Shown here: positions 1-11,800 of the stretch, one piece after another | Numbering within the stretch: position 1 is the first letter of the stretch | How the letters are laid out: every line of letters starts with the position of its first letter | The notes under the pieces: model-generated | Told to the model about the DNA's origin: nothing | The model's input: the letters and a program-made list of their open reading frames with translations, nothing else | The model's database searches: none | Assembly: GCA_024036415.1 (NCBI GenBank) | Contig: JAMWET010000160.1 | Span: forward strand, 134,001 to 198,000 | Direction: 5' to 3' | DNA from: Prochilodus magdalenae | Lineage: Eukaryota > Chordata > Actinopteri > Characiformes > Prochilodontidae | Length of the DNA: 64,000 bases | Program-made: the position numbers and the translations under genes

Positions 1-20
1 GTGTACCGAAGCTCTGTGCA

Positions 21-22
<2 letters not shown>

Positions 23-70
<48 letters not shown>
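23..70. repeat. (CT)n microsatellite
   Basis: An uninterrupted run of about 24 CT units near the left edge of the window. It is a simple repeat, likely length-polymorphic. No gene feature touches it. Confidence 0.95.
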
Positions 71-71
<1 letters not shown>

Positions 72-2308
72 AATGCTAAATGAAGCTGTTTTGACGAGAC
101 TCCTGGGAGTTATCGTGTATGTGTTTCTGCATGTGTGTGTGTGTGAAGGCTGTGAATAGCCCCTCCTTGAACAGGTGTCTTTAATGGCCACGTCTCTGTA
201 TGGCTCTGCTGGACTCTATACGCACATGCATTGGTGAATTTGACCATGTAAGGAAGTATGTGTCCATCTGGACCTGCACAGTGTGTGAACATGTTTAGCT
301 CTTTGTGGAGAAGAAATGCCTTCAGGATGAATGAAAACGTAGCTATTCATCCATCCATCCATCGGTGGTGCTGAGCTATATGGCTGTTTGGAGCATTTAG
401 CCCTCACAGCGTACAACCCTGTTCTGTGAATGTGATATTTCTTGATGTGGCATGCTCCTCTGGTCCCTCTAGTCTCTCTGTGTTGTATGTTTGTTGGTAT
501 TGTTTGTGGATGTCTCTCCGTCACTCTCTCCTCTCTGATATATGAACTGCTCCACTTCAGTGCCTGCAGCTTCCATTAAAGCACTGTGTTTGCACTGGCC
601 TCTCTGCCAACAAGCTTGTGTATGTGTGCGTGTGCGAGAGTGTTATTAATGTCGCTGGAGACTTGAGGGATTGAGAGACACCTTTGTGCGTGTGCAGCTC
701 TCAGCGTAGTTCTTTAAAAACACAGGCCCGTTTCCTCTAACACACAAACACGAGCGTGCACACACACTTTTAAAAGTCTCTGTAAGACTGATGTTAAAAT
801 GAGTGCTGTCCTCTGCAGCCTCTGGACCCCTGAAAGCAGTTTTTTTCTTTGACTCCCTCTGTGCCTCTCTTTCTTTCTCCTGTTTCTCAAGTCTCTGTTC
901 GTCCATTTGTCCTCAGACAAATGCATGCATAGCTGTCTGCACTTTTTCTTCTCAGGACATGATATTGAAGATTTTAGAAAATTTTACCACATGAATGTAC
1001 ATGATCCAAATTCGCTAACTATCGGAAGCCACCATGAAGGCCTATGAATTTGTAGCATATGATATGAGAAATAATAGCCAATACTGATAGCCATGTTTAT
1101 GATTTTTCATATAGTCTGTGAATGCTGATACATAAACATCTCTAAAATGTAGAAACTGGGACTGCACCTATTATTTATTAAGTGCTATGAAGAAATAACA
1201 TTTTAGAGCAGAACCCCAGTAAATACTCTCTATAATCACTCAAATCCTTACATATCGTTTTATAATATCTGTTAAGGTGAAACATCTGTTTGAACACCTC
1301 CTAATGCCCATATGATACAGGAATCGCTGTGCATCCCTACCAGTTCTGTGGCAACGTCTCTTGTATCATCAGTAATCAATAGGAGCAGTGGAGCTGGGGA
1401 AAGATGACTCACTCACTTACTCACTCATGTATAGCAGGCTAAAGAGTCTCCACAAGGGGGAGTCATTAACAGTCAACGTTCAAGAGTTTGGAATAAACCT
1501 CAGTGTTGTATTAAAAACCAGCAAAGGTTGAATGAAAAATGTAGGCCTATCTGAGATGTCAGAACTGTGTGGGCGTGACTAATGAGCAGCTTGACTGACA
1601 GCTCTCTGTTCAACACTCCTAGCCTGCTCCACCATTCATACATAACTAAAATCATTTTCCAGTTTTTGTGTGATGGTAAGTGGATAACGAATACGGTGGA
1701 AGAACTGACAAGCAGAACTGCTATAACTGGTACCTTTCCGAACACACACTCTCTTGTTCTTTTTGTGCACCTGATGCACTCGGTGTGCCTTAGAGACCCG
1801 CTGTGTGCATCAGGTATGAACAGTTCCGGCTCTTTTCGTCTGAAGTCCCCTAACAGACTAACCACCAATGTTTACCCTGCTCAAGTGGTTGGATTTAAAT
1901 CGTAAGAACTACAGAGGGATTTAAAAAAACACAAGAATAGCAAACATTAGAGTGTAGGGGAGCGAATCACAGTGAGGTTACTGCAGGGGGGCGTCCCTCC
2001 GGACTACAAATCCCTTTTCTCTCAAATCCCATTGTTAGAAAAGCATGAAACCGGATTCCCCTAACAAGCCTTGTGATCTGAGGAGGCACGGCCCAAAGGA
2101 CTCAATTAGAGCCTGCCGGCCCCTGCGCTTTCTACCTTTTCTCTCCCTCCCTCCTTCCTTTCTCTCCTCTCCTCACTCTTCCCGCTGTGCTTTTCTTCCG
2201 CAGCTGAGGCCGTTCACGCGGAGCGTGGCCGCGCACACACGCTGACCAATAAATGACCAGACTGGCCAATTAACCTCAGTCACAGATAGAGGGCAAGAGA
2301 GGACCGTT
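71..2308. other. Non-coding stretch, no gene recognised
   Basis: Mixed-composition DNA with small GT-rich patches (about 130-150 and 620-645) and a pyrimidine-rich block at about 2130-2200. Both-strand open frames reach only 122 codons (1500-1868, minus) and show no domain, signal peptide or family pattern. The minus-strand frames at 110-524 are dominated by His/Thr-rich translation of TG-rich DNA. I see no RNA gene or transposon end here. Confidence 0.6.
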
Positions 2309-2326
2309 CATGTGCATGCACGTGCA

Positions 2327-2404
<78 letters not shown>

Positions 2405-2409
2405 CACGC
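2309..2409. repeat. (TG)n microsatellite in a 101 bp alternating Y-R tract
   Basis: The core (TG)n runs from 2330 to 2400. It is flanked by TGTGCATGCACGTGCATGCG on the left and CGTGCACGC on the right. The pyrimidine-purine alternation is therefore unbroken from 2309 to 2409. Such tracts are known to favour left-handed Z-DNA under torsional stress; whether this one does so is inference. Confidence 0.95.
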
Positions 2410-3170
2410 TAGCAGACAACAAAAATAACACACTCTGCTGTAAAACATAATCATGGCCATTTAACTCAATCAGCTATTCATGCTCATTTGAGCTAGAATC
2501 CCCCACTCGCATACACCCTTTCAGCACTGATGAAATTGTGGCTCTTCTAGCTGCCTCCCCCCAAAAGCCTGGCAGCCTGAGAAGCCTCATTTGTACACAC
2601 TGGCAGAGCCATCCACTGCCTGTAGATTTATGATGTCAGCCTCTAGATTTACGGTTTCAGATGCGCTCTTTCCCATCTCAGATGCAAATATTCCTGCTAA
2701 CTGCACACTAGCAGTCATAACTCCCGGAGATTTGCGAGCCCTTCTCGAGGTCAGTGCAGTTCGATGACAACGAACAGAGAGATGCGAGGACTGTGCGGTT
2801 GCTCTGCCCAGCTTAGGTTCCAGCTACTCCCTCAGTTTAGCAGGCCCAGTTAGCCAGATCCATATTAAGCCTACACTTGCTCTGAAAAAGATTTTCCAGT
2901 AGTGAGCCATTGTTAGCACTGCGCTTGACCTATTTACGCTCAGCCACAGATGTGCTCTTTCATAGCAACTGTCGACATGTTATACCATCCTTTCAGAACA
3001 CTGGAGCACACAACTTCATTCAGAATTCAGTCTTTTCAAATCTGGATCATTTTAAATGTGTGTTTTAGGTGACACTACAGCCGGTGCCAGAGCTAGGATT
3101 GTTGAAGTCCAAGATTAGGCTTGGGATTGTTAACTGTCAGTTCAGTCCAAGACTGGGCTCAAGGCCTTGT
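2410..3170. other. Non-coding stretch, nothing recognised
   Basis: Unique-looking sequence of ordinary composition between the TG microsatellite and the first direct-repeat copy. No open frame of 60 codons or more lies within it, and I see no repeat, RNA or transposon signature. Confidence 0.55.
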
Positions 3171-3375
3171 AAATCTAGTACAGCCTGATACTCAAAAATT
3201 TAAACTTACCCCATATGTAGTCAGTCTCCAAAGACATATTTGGTCTCTTGCTCCTTTATTTGAGCACTGAAGCTACATGGCTAATGTTGCTAGCAATCAG
3301 TAGAAGTCAATAGTCACCCAAAGCTTTTCCATACATACTATCTCTAAAACTGTTATCTCAAACAGAATCCAGGTC
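3171..3375 (+). repeat. Dispersed direct repeat, copy A
   Basis: This stretch matches 4151-4325 in the same orientation. Shared words in the same order include the opening TAGTACAGCCTGA/CAGTACAGCCTGA, ATGTAGTC, CAAAGACATATTTG versus CAAAGACGTGTTTG, GAGCACTGAAGCTACA versus TAGCACTGGAACTACA, and AGTAGTCACCCAAA versus AATAGTCACCCAAA. Small insertions, such as the extra GCTAATGTTGCTAGC in copy A, separate the copies. It could be an old local duplication or two copies of an unclassified mobile repeat; neither ends nor coding remnants are visible. Confidence 0.7.
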
Positions 3376-4150
3376 TTCATTAAGATCACGCAGACTTCTC
3401 AGTGTAGTTTAGCCCAACCCCACAACAGTGGTAAAGCATTTTCAGGCAGGCAGCTAGAGACAGAGGGGCTTAAAACATCCCAGACTCTTCAAGAAGCATG
3501 CCTATGAGTCTGAAGATGCTGAAGACTCTTATTGAGCCTAGATCTTTCCCAGGGAAAGTCAATTAGACCTTCATTAAAGAATGAAATTAGTTGTTCTACA
3601 TTTGAAGAGGAGAGGTATGTGTAGCATTAGCAAGTTAGCAACAGGGAGAACCCTACTTTGCCCCACAGGGAAATGAGACGGATTCTCCAGCAGGCCGGCC
3701 GTTAATGGCTTCTGTTTAGTCCTGATAATGTCTGATAATTAGTTAATCAAAGACAATGAACTCCCCTCCCCCTCGGTATCTGTTGGCTCTCTCTGTGTCA
3801 GCAGCTTTGTGAAGAATCAGGTCAGTGAGAGAAAGTGTATGTGAGACTACAAATCCCACAATTCCCATGATCCTCTGGAGATGTTTCTAGACCCTCGCAT
3901 ACTTTTTCTCTGCAGGTGGAGAAAAAATGTTCTTCCTTTTCCCCATACAGACATTGTGCCTGCTTTGCCTGATGTTTTGCCGTACTGATCCAAAATGCAC
4001 ATTCTTTATAAATCACAGAGCATTAAAGTTAGCTGATTTTAAATGAAGTGCTTGCAGTTACATAAAGGACCCTGGATTAGGAAATATATGGCCAATAACT
4101 TAACAGGAGTTTTTGAAAGTTTTTTTTTCTGTTCAGACTAAAGGAATTAT
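3376..4150. other. Spacer between the two direct-repeat copies
   Basis: Unremarkable sequence. The only open frame of note (3822-4016, minus, 64 codons) has no recognisable features. A short stretch at 4120-4135 is T-rich. Confidence 0.5.
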
Positions 4151-4325
4151 AAACCCAGTACAGCCTGACACTCATCCCCAAATGTAGTCGATCTGCAAAG
4201 ACGTGTTTGATGTCCAAATTTTTGCTTCCTTAGCACTGGAACTACAAGGCTGACAAACGCAGTCAGTAGTCACCCAAATAGTGTTTTCACAAAAAGATCA
4301 GCTCCTCTCAAATAGAATATAATAG
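4151..4325 (+). repeat. Dispersed direct repeat, copy B
   Basis: Second copy of the repeat at 3171-3375, about 980 bp downstream and in the same orientation. It is shorter than copy A because of small gaps. The matched blocks stay in order over about 170 bp. It ends just before the AT-rich palindrome at 4349-4374. Confidence 0.7.
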
Positions 4326-4348
4326 CAAGAATTCTTATTATAAATTAT

Positions 4349-4374
4349 TATTATTATTATTAATAATAATAATA
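4349..4374. repeat. (ATT)n/(AAT)n perfect palindrome
   Basis: A run of ATT units is followed directly by a run of AAT units, giving two 13-base arms that are exact inverted complements centred on TTAA. There is no loop, so it can extrude as a small cruciform. It is purely AT. Confidence 0.85.
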
Positions 4375-5121
4375 GCAATATCTTGGAGCTCCAGTTTTAA
4401 ACTCATTTGAGCTCATGTCTTGGCTTATTGACTGCATCTTGGGAAGTGAGAAAATTGTGTAATGTTATGTTTGTTCCAACATCACATCGTGTTCATTCGT
4501 TTTCCCTTTGATATCCAAACCAGCATTTTCTGCTGTTATCGATCTGATGCTCAGACTGGTGTTGGATCAGTGCCAACTTTATTATTGAATTAAACAATTG
4601 ACTTCATTGATCCGGCGTGGCTTTAAAGGGATGCTAAATGTGTTTTGAAGCTGTAAAGATTGTAAGGATGTGTGCGCCCGGTCCGGTCTATAACAAAACA
4701 GAGGACATTGACAAACTGTCCCGCCAGCCCTTGGAGCTGCCATCATTCTTTGAGTTATATCCTGTTTTCTCTGCAATCAATTAGTAAGCGTTCATTAGCG
4801 AGGCCATTTATTATAGTGCTGTGGCAGGGAGAGGACAGGGCATACGTGTCGTATCTGTGATGTGCTCTAACACACTGCTCCTCTTAAATAACGCCTGCAC
4901 GCCCTCGCTGTGGACTCGCACTCTGCTGCTAGACTGTGTAAATATGTCTTTTCTGCACAGCACAGAATGTGTTCAAGACTTCGCAAACGTACTTCAAAAT
5001 AGTTCTATCTTTTTGTATTGTTGTAATTACAACTTCTATATATAGCACAAATAAGCACATTACAGCCGTGATTGGGTTTGGCATGGACTGGACAAGTTTC
5101 TGGATGCAGGCCCCTCAATAT
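4375..5121. other. Non-coding stretch, no gene recognised
   Basis: Three short frames overlap here (4582-4776 minus, 4672-4860 plus, 4821-5045 plus). None has a family pattern or plausible splice context. No repeat ends were seen. Confidence 0.5.
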
Positions 5122-5335
5122 TTAGACACTAATGTATGAAATAATTGTGCATTTGGGCCAGATTTGGTGGATGACTTTCCTGGTACACTTCTGAGGAGAA
5201 CTGCCTGCAGACTGTGATTTTAGCCACTGCTGGTAGACCCGTATGACCATATGCTTCCATACACTTGCACATTTAGCTACTTCCGTCACACTATGGTCTT
5301 TGCCACGTCCAAATGCAGTCACCCCTTTTTAGCCA
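5122..5335 (-). pseudogene. Tc1-like transposase N-terminal (HTH) relic
   Basis: On the minus strand a 66-codon frame (5122-5322) reads like the first helix-turn-helix of a Tc1/mariner-type transposase. After a start there is FGRGKDHSVTEVAKCASVWK and then VIRVYQQWLKSQ, which resembles the family pattern of a small recognition helix followed by V-x-R-V-Y-x-x-W. This domain normally binds the terminal inverted repeat. No linker, catalytic core or terminal repeats can be seen around it, so it is at most an old fragment. It lies 80 bp from an intact non-autonomous Tc1 element but its sequence differs from that element's own HTH. It could be a chance match. Confidence 0.4.
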
Positions 5336-5415
5336 ATCAATAAGATCTGCTCTGGACCCATTTTACACACATGGAGCAAAACATTTACTGCACTGTACCA
5401 TCTCTTCCCAATCTA

Positions 5416-5948
5416 CAGGGGTTGGACAATGAAACTGAAACACCTGGTTTTAGACCACAATCATTTATTAGTATGATGTAGGGCCTCCTTTTGCGGCCAA
5501 TACAGCGTCAGTTGGTCTTGGGAATGACATATACTGCGTCCTGCACAGTGGTCAGAGGGAGTTTAAGCCATTCTTCTTGCAGGATAGTGGCCAGGTCACT
5601 ACGTGATGCTGGTGGAGGTTGGTCCTTCTTGGTGGTATGCTGACATTACCCTGGATACCGTGGCTCTTGATACATCACAAAGACTTGCTGTCTTGGTCAC
5701 AGATGCGCCAGCAAGACGTGCACCAACAATCTGTCCTCTTTTGAACTCTGGTATGTCACCCATAATGTTGTGTGCATTGCAGTATTTTGAGCAGAACTGT
5801 GCTCTTACCTGCTAACTGAACCTTCACACTCTGCTCTTACTGGTGCAATGTGCAATTAATGAAGATTGGCCACCAGGCTGGTCCAATTTAGCCCTGAGAC
5901 CTCCCACACTAAAATGACAGGTGTTTCAGTTTCATTGTCCAACCCCTG
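5416..5948 (-). mobile_element. Non-autonomous Tc1 element, copy 1 (533 bp)
   Basis: The element begins CAGGGGTTGGACAATGAAAC and ends with its inverted complement, forming 31 bp terminal inverted repeats. It is flanked by TA at 5414-5415 and 5949-5950, the target duplication of Tc1/mariner elements. Inside, on the minus strand, are the first 54 codons of a Tc1 transposase and its last residues, with the catalytic region missing. It is one of three copies of exactly 533 bp in this window and cannot move without a transposase supplied by another element. Few differences from the copy at 54,670 imply recent spread. Confidence 0.95.
5599..5763 (-). pseudogene. Tc1 transposase N-terminal remnant (54 codons)
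   Basis: Starts MGDIPEFKRGQIVGARLAGA and continues through SVTKTASLCD and the TVSRVMSAYHQEG-type helix to a stop at 5599-5601. This is the first helix-turn-helix of Tc1 transposases, which contacts the terminal repeat. A full transposase is about 340 residues with a DDE core, so more than 80% is absent. The stop lies at the internal deletion junction shared with the copies at 28,229 and 54,853. The peptide would have no catalytic activity. It could in principle bind element ends, but expression is unknown. Confidence 0.85.
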
Positions 5949-5950
5949 TA

Positions 5951-7349
5951 TGTATCCCCTCACTCACACCCCGCAGGCACTTATAACCACATTATCCTTT
6001 TTTTTTGTCCTTGTTTTGTGGAGGGAAAAACACACATTTTGCTTTATTTTGTCATTTTTGTTACATCAGAACTGAAACAAACAAGCCCAGACTCGGACCC
6101 ATCAGTCCAGAACGTAGGTTCAGTGTGATGATGAAGTATCTGTGTATATAATGTAATTATGTATTGCTGTGATACAGTAACTCTAGACTTCTAAGGTTTA
6201 ACGATCCACTTTACCATTAGTAGATATTCACTTCAATCATAACACACATCCACAGCACATTCTGCGTTTTCAGCAGGCTTTCTCTTTGTACCAAATCATA
6301 GAGCTCTAGTCAGTAATGACGGCGGCTGGTGCTCTAAGCAGCATTAACAGCCTCCCCAACTGTAGTGCAAGGCCAGGGTCGGCATCAACGCGCTGCGGTT
6401 ATGATTAGAGGCCACAGAAGATTAAAGCAGCGAGATATCGAATGGCTGCATGATGGATGAGGGGCTGTTTGGGGATCAATTAAACAATACGAAATGAATT
6501 CTGCTAGTGACATACTCATTAGGGACGTGCTGATAGAGGGAGGGAGGTGTGGAAACAGCAGAGAGAGATTTTTTCTCCCTCCCTTTTCCCCTCCCTAGCT
6601 CCATATCACCACGATAAGAGATGAATTTGAATGAAATCAATAATGACCTGGGTTTATGTTTGCTTTGCTTGAATATTATGCATATGGTTAAATATAATGA
6701 GTCATCTATTTAAGGTTAAATGTTATTTTTAGGTTTAGTCCTGTTTCACTGAGAATGATGTCCGTGCATCAGTGACGTTTTGGCAACTGTAGGCGCAAAA
6801 CACAAAGACATGAAATGAAACCAGAAACGATTGATTATATAAAAAACAGAGGGAGAAAAATAGAGAACAATAGACAGATATGTTGAGCCAAGTAGTGACA
6901 GGAAGTCCTCACGATTGAGTTTGACGGTGTCATACTGAATCCGTCCCCGTCCTCATTCCCCTGCGCCGCAGTGTCAGAACTGTCGTACGTTAGCCTGCTA
7001 AATGTGACACGTTCCCCTCTCTAGCCTTCTCTTCCAACCTCCTCTACTTATTTTCCAATTATCTGTCTATTTGTCTGTCCTTCCAAAATCTGGCTGCTCC
7101 AGAAATCTCTAGGACTGACACTGTAAGCACAGCAGGGACAGAAAAGCCCTGTTCAAAGAATGTATAAAATACGCCAGCCACCTGTTTTCTCATTCACTTG
7201 ACATACAACATTATTAAATGTTTCACAGGGTTAAACCGGCGGTTCGCAGATACACGTCAGAGCCCCACAAACAGCCAACATTTTAGGCGTAACCCAGCTT
7301 GCAACATAAGTATGATGGGCTCTCTGTGGCCCTCAGGACCAGGTTGGGA
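5951..7349. other. Non-coding stretch, no gene recognised
   Basis: Contains a T-rich patch at about 5996-6060, a pyrimidine block at about 6570-6595, and AT-rich DNA at 6640-6740. The one frame present (5866-6075) starts inside the Tc1 element and is an artefact. No RNA or repeat signature was found. Confidence 0.5.
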
Positions 7350-7740
7350 ACAATTGGCTTAGACCCTCAGCTAGACAATCTGGGAGTCACTCAGTAAGGT
7401 CCTGGTAGATATCTGGAGCCATGCTGACTGCAGTGCTAATTGAGGATGCGTGGGGGAGGATCTATAGAGTGAACACAATCATCAAAGTGGTCCCATTGAT
7501 GCTCAGGTGGGTTCAAGTCTGGGGAATTCAGAGGCCTGGGTAGTACTTGGAAGTCTTGATCATGCTCCACCAGTGTTTGGCATTTCTAGCCAAGTGACAT
7601 GTCACGTTATCTTGTTGGAAGATTCGATCCGCCCCAGGGAAGACAATCAGCATGTATGGGTGTACGTGATCTGCAAGAATGCATTTATACACACCTCAGC
7701 TGAGAGTGCCTTCTACATGGACGAGTGACCCCAGAGGATG
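7350..7740 (-). pseudogene. Decayed Tc1-like transposase, catalytic half
   Basis: Read on the minus strand, this gives the second half of a DDE transposase: a GSLVHVEGTLSAEVYINAFL block, then GADRIFQQDN with the second catalytic Asp (codon 7609-7611), then TCHLARNAKHWW, and NSPDLNPPEHQW with the catalytic Glu (codon 7502-7504). There are 104 bases between the D and E codons, that is 34 residues plus a one-base indel, which fits the DD34E spacing of Tc1. Stops and this frameshift make it a pseudogene. No terminal repeats or N-terminal part were found nearby, and it belongs to a different lineage from the 533 bp elements. Confidence 0.85.
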
Positions 7741-8410
7741 CTATGAAAATGTGACTTCCTTCCTGAGTTACTCGCTGCTGCCGTTAAAAGTAGGAAGTGG
7801 TCAGCGTAAGTGGTCAGACTGTGTAAATGGTAAATGTGCTGGGCTCAAATGAATCACAAAAGTAAATCTTGGCAAAAATGGGTATAGATGTTTTACTATG
7901 GCCAGCGGCGATATGAAAACCTGTTTTGGAGAACAGTCTCGAGTCCAACAGCCTGTTTTCATTTGTTGAGAACCTTTGTAAAGTTACAGTTTTCTTATTG
8001 GGTCAGATATAAAAAGCTGGTCTGAACTCAGAAACCCAATTTCCTATTACTGAATCTTATAAAATTTAGGAATATCGGCAATAAAAAGCCACTGGTGAAG
8101 CATTGGCGGGCCAGATGTGGACACATCTGCTTGAGTGTGGCGTGTGGAACCTTTCTGATGGGTGTTGGTGTTTCGTGGTCTGTGGTGTATGCTGTCTCCG
8201 TTCATTTGCCGGGTGTAATAGATCCTAATATAGAGACACGCTCCGCTTCCAACTCTCAATTAGCACGTGGCTCCACCTATTAACTCCTACATATTAATAA
8301 TTTAGCGAGCGCATATTAATGAAGTCTTGCAGGGTTTGGAGGCGCAGACTTGTAAGAAACGCCTGTGTGACTGTGTCTGGCACTGTGGGTCCTGCTGAGC
8401 TGCCGCCGTA

Positions 8411-8442
<32 letters not shown>

Positions 8443-8634
8443 TTGTCTATATTCAGGACACCAGTGCTCTTTGTAGGAAAGCTGGGTAAAGGAGAGTAGC
8501 TTATATATTAAGTGAGCAGGTGAGTAAATACAACACCTGAGAAGCACCTGTGGATTTCTTCAGATCTAAAGAAATGGAGCTTGACTTTCTCCTCTCTTTT
8601 AAGAATGAAAGATTATCTGCAGGGGAGAGTTTTG
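7741..8634. other. Non-coding stretch with a short GT repeat
   Basis: Ordinary composition apart from the (GT)n at 8411-8436. The overlapping short frames at 8047-8283 and 8302-8547 have no recognisable content; the second runs through the microsatellite. No gene seen. Confidence 0.5.
8411..8436. repeat. (GT)n microsatellite
   Basis: Thirteen GT units without interruption, followed by an imperfect TATGTGTTTGT continuation. Confidence 0.95.
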
Positions 8635-8880
8635 ATGGTATAGCAGGAGTGTTTGAACACCTCAGTGTCACGGCTGGACTGAGGATAGTCCACCACACAA
8701 AACTATGCAGTCAGCGGCTTCCTGTGACCGCTGATGAAGGGCTAGTGGATGACTATTGATGAACACGGTAAAAGTGGGATGATATATTATACAGAGAATC
8801 AGACAGTCTACAGTCTGTGTTTGTGGAACTACAGCTCCTGTATGGTAAGCAAAGCTGATCAAACGGGCAGTGAGTGTGAA
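8635..8880 (+). repeat. Palindromic teleost repeat, partial copy 1
   Basis: Contains GTTTGAACACCTCAGTGTCA, which also occurs (as GTTGAACACCTCAGTGTCA) at about 31,998 inside the large foldback repeat. A downstream block with ACAGTCTACAGTCTGTG, TTGTGGAACTACAG and TATGGTAAG is a diverged match to the reverse complement of the ends of the copies at 31,703 and 56,856. It is therefore the right part of that repeat, internally shortened. No coding capacity. Confidence 0.7.
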
Positions 8881-11800
8881 TGCATGGTGGTGTACCTGAG
8901 TGTATATGTCCTGACAGGGTGTGAAAACGTGTGCGCATGTCTGCATGCCTGTGTATAAGTGTGTGTGTGTGTATATGTGTGTGTGTTGGGGATGGGCAGG
9001 CGTACAGATGGGTGGAGCAGACGGACAGGCTGCATTGTGAGCCAAGGCAGAGTAACACCATCACTGAGTGCAGATGCTACAGCAACTGGAGAAGTGGAAA
9101 CAGGCAGTAGTGTTCAGCAGAGTGAAAGGACATTGGGGGACATTACGGGGACGTTAGGGGGACGTTTGTTGAGCAGATGTTGGGGTCTGTGTGTTTGGCA
9201 TCTGGCTTTTTATGTGGTCAGTGAAGGGCAGTGGTAGTACAGTGAAGAGGACGAGTGATTAGAACCCAGCTGTTTGTGTGTGTTTGTCCTGTTATGGGGG
9301 CACCGTGGTGGGCTTCTTCCCTTTCATTACACACTCATCTCATCTTAATGGCTGTCCTGCACTCTAAACACTCCTCCTGCTCTCACATGCTCACAGACAC
9401 AGAGATGTGCTGCTAACATATTCCCTTTCTTTCTTTTTCATTCATCTGTTAATCTCTTCCTTGCCTTTGATCCTTCCTGTTTGTTCCTTTCTTTCTTGTT
9501 TTTTTTGTTACCTAAGTAATTCTTTTATTTATTAACGCATTCATCCATTTATTTGTTCATTCTGTCTCTCTCTCTTTCGGTTGTTAGCTTATGCTTTCTT
9601 TCTTTTTTTCCCCCCTTGCTTTTATCCCTTTTATAAAATTCCCTTGCTCTGCTCTCGGCTGCGTAACGTGACCTGTATGTTCAGACTCGGTGTGTTTGGT
9701 CAGTGTGCTCCCTCCACCCCTCTGTTCCAGCATGTTCTGAGAAGCACAGAGAACAGATTGCAGTCTCCATTCAAAGTCTAAGATTGTCAGGCTGACAGCT
9801 CCTCTGCTGTGCGCTTACTGAGAGAATGCTGCAAGAAAACACGCATCGCCTGGAACTCCTGCCCTGCAATTACTGTCTGCTGTCTCTGCTTTATACGCTG
9901 TCCCTCAGCCGTCCCTCAGCGCTGTCCACAGTCACATCTCTTTGTCTGTGAACAGTCTCTTGTTGTCTTCTTTCATATTTTGACATTTCCTCTGCACACT
10001 GATTGATGATTCATAGGAAACAATAAATTCTAAAAATATTTCTGCACAGTTCTGTGGAGTGGTGCTTCTGAAAGTCCTGGTCCTTTTTATTCCAGGTGTG
10101 TGACAGCCTCTTTCTTTCCATTTCCCCCCCTTTTTCCCACTTCCCAATTCCCAATTGTCTCAGTTTGTCCGTAAAGCAAACAAACCACGCAGAACGGTCA
10201 CTGAAGCCTCTTGTTGCCTGGTCCCAGTCCCCCATCTCCCACACTCTTCCATTTGCAGGTCGTCACTGTAAAACACCTCACACACAAGTCAAAATCGCAC
10301 TTGTCCTAAATCAATTTTCTCTACAGCCCCATTTCCCTAACCCTGCCCCCACTTTCTGTATCGGTCCTATCTCCCTCCTCACCCCCACACCCCTCCATCT
10401 CTCTCTATCTTTTCCCTTTTCTCCTCCAATTTGTTTTTTATGAAGTGAGCAAGGCCGTGGCAGCAGGCAAAGCTTCCCTCCATTATTACAGTGCAGGAAC
10501 AAGACAAGGCAGATGATCGCAGCGAGAGGGGGAGAAGAAAAACATTTTCCTCCTGGTCACAGTCCAGCGGATTCCTATTAAATTGTAAATATGTAGGGGT
10601 GATTAAAGAACGTGTAGCAGGCGACGCCTTAGCGAGTCTGCAAATAAGGGTTAGCGCAGGTTAACCGCCCCTACAGTACTGTTTCCCCCACCCCCTGGAG
10701 AACAGCAAAGAGGGAAGGAGGCCTTTTGGGTAGAACCCTATTCAACACCCAATAAGAAACAACCAGGTGTAACAGAAAGGGGTGTAAGGGTGGTCATTAT
10801 ATATTCCAGATCTTTATATTAGGACACAGCCAAATAAAAAAACAGGAACAGGTGAACCAACTGAACCACAAAACACTGGTACCGAAGCTCAGACATAACT
10901 GAAGTCATAACAACACAGTGAGTCAGTTAAAGTAATCAATTAGGCAAATTTGAGAAGTTAACAATGTTTCTGTTAGCATGTTGTATTTAAGATCTAAGCA
11001 TTCTATTATGTTTTGTAAAGTTCTTGTGACTGTAATACACTCCTGAAAATATAGGGGGCTTGATGCCCTCTGTTGTGTCGATGCATGATTAAAGAAGAAA
11101 TGGTTTAACACAGACAGAACTTTGAATGATAGTGATGGCGGAAGTTTATAATATATGACTGGTACAATAATGACTGGCAGTGTAACTGGTCAGCAAGATA
11201 ATGATCAGTTGCAGCCCTAGTCTAAAACAGGAAACCTCATCATCATCATCCTCATCTTGGAAATTCAATTAAGGAGCAACGATGCAACTTGTTGGCTTTG
11301 CAAATTCAGCACAGACTTCATTCATTGAGTGCCAAGAGCGTATCCATGAGGTGGAAAGCATTGCCAATGTTCACTCTAGTTACTTCTGTTTATTAGCTGT
11401 ATATTGTTTCGGTTTGCTAAACATGGATTTTTGCTGCAAGCGGAGCGAGGGTGGCGAAGGGTATGATGCCCGAGAGCTTCAGCCATTGGTTCCTTTGTTG
11501 TTCCTTCTATTGGCTACCTGTCCTTAAATGATCTAACCGCGAGACATCCAACACGATAGGCTAGAGTGGTGCTACTTCTCCCCCCTTTATTTTGGACTGC
11601 TGGCAGACTTGATGAAACAGTGACTCATAGTCACCTCTAGAGGTACGACGTGGTATTACAGGACAGGAAGAGCCGGAGCCAGCTGGTTAGCAAGCCGACT
11701 TTTGTAGCTATCTCTGCTACACAATACATAGAGGTCTTTGACTTAGCGTTCACATTCCGCTGATACTTTTTATTCATTTCGAACATTCAAGAACGATAAG

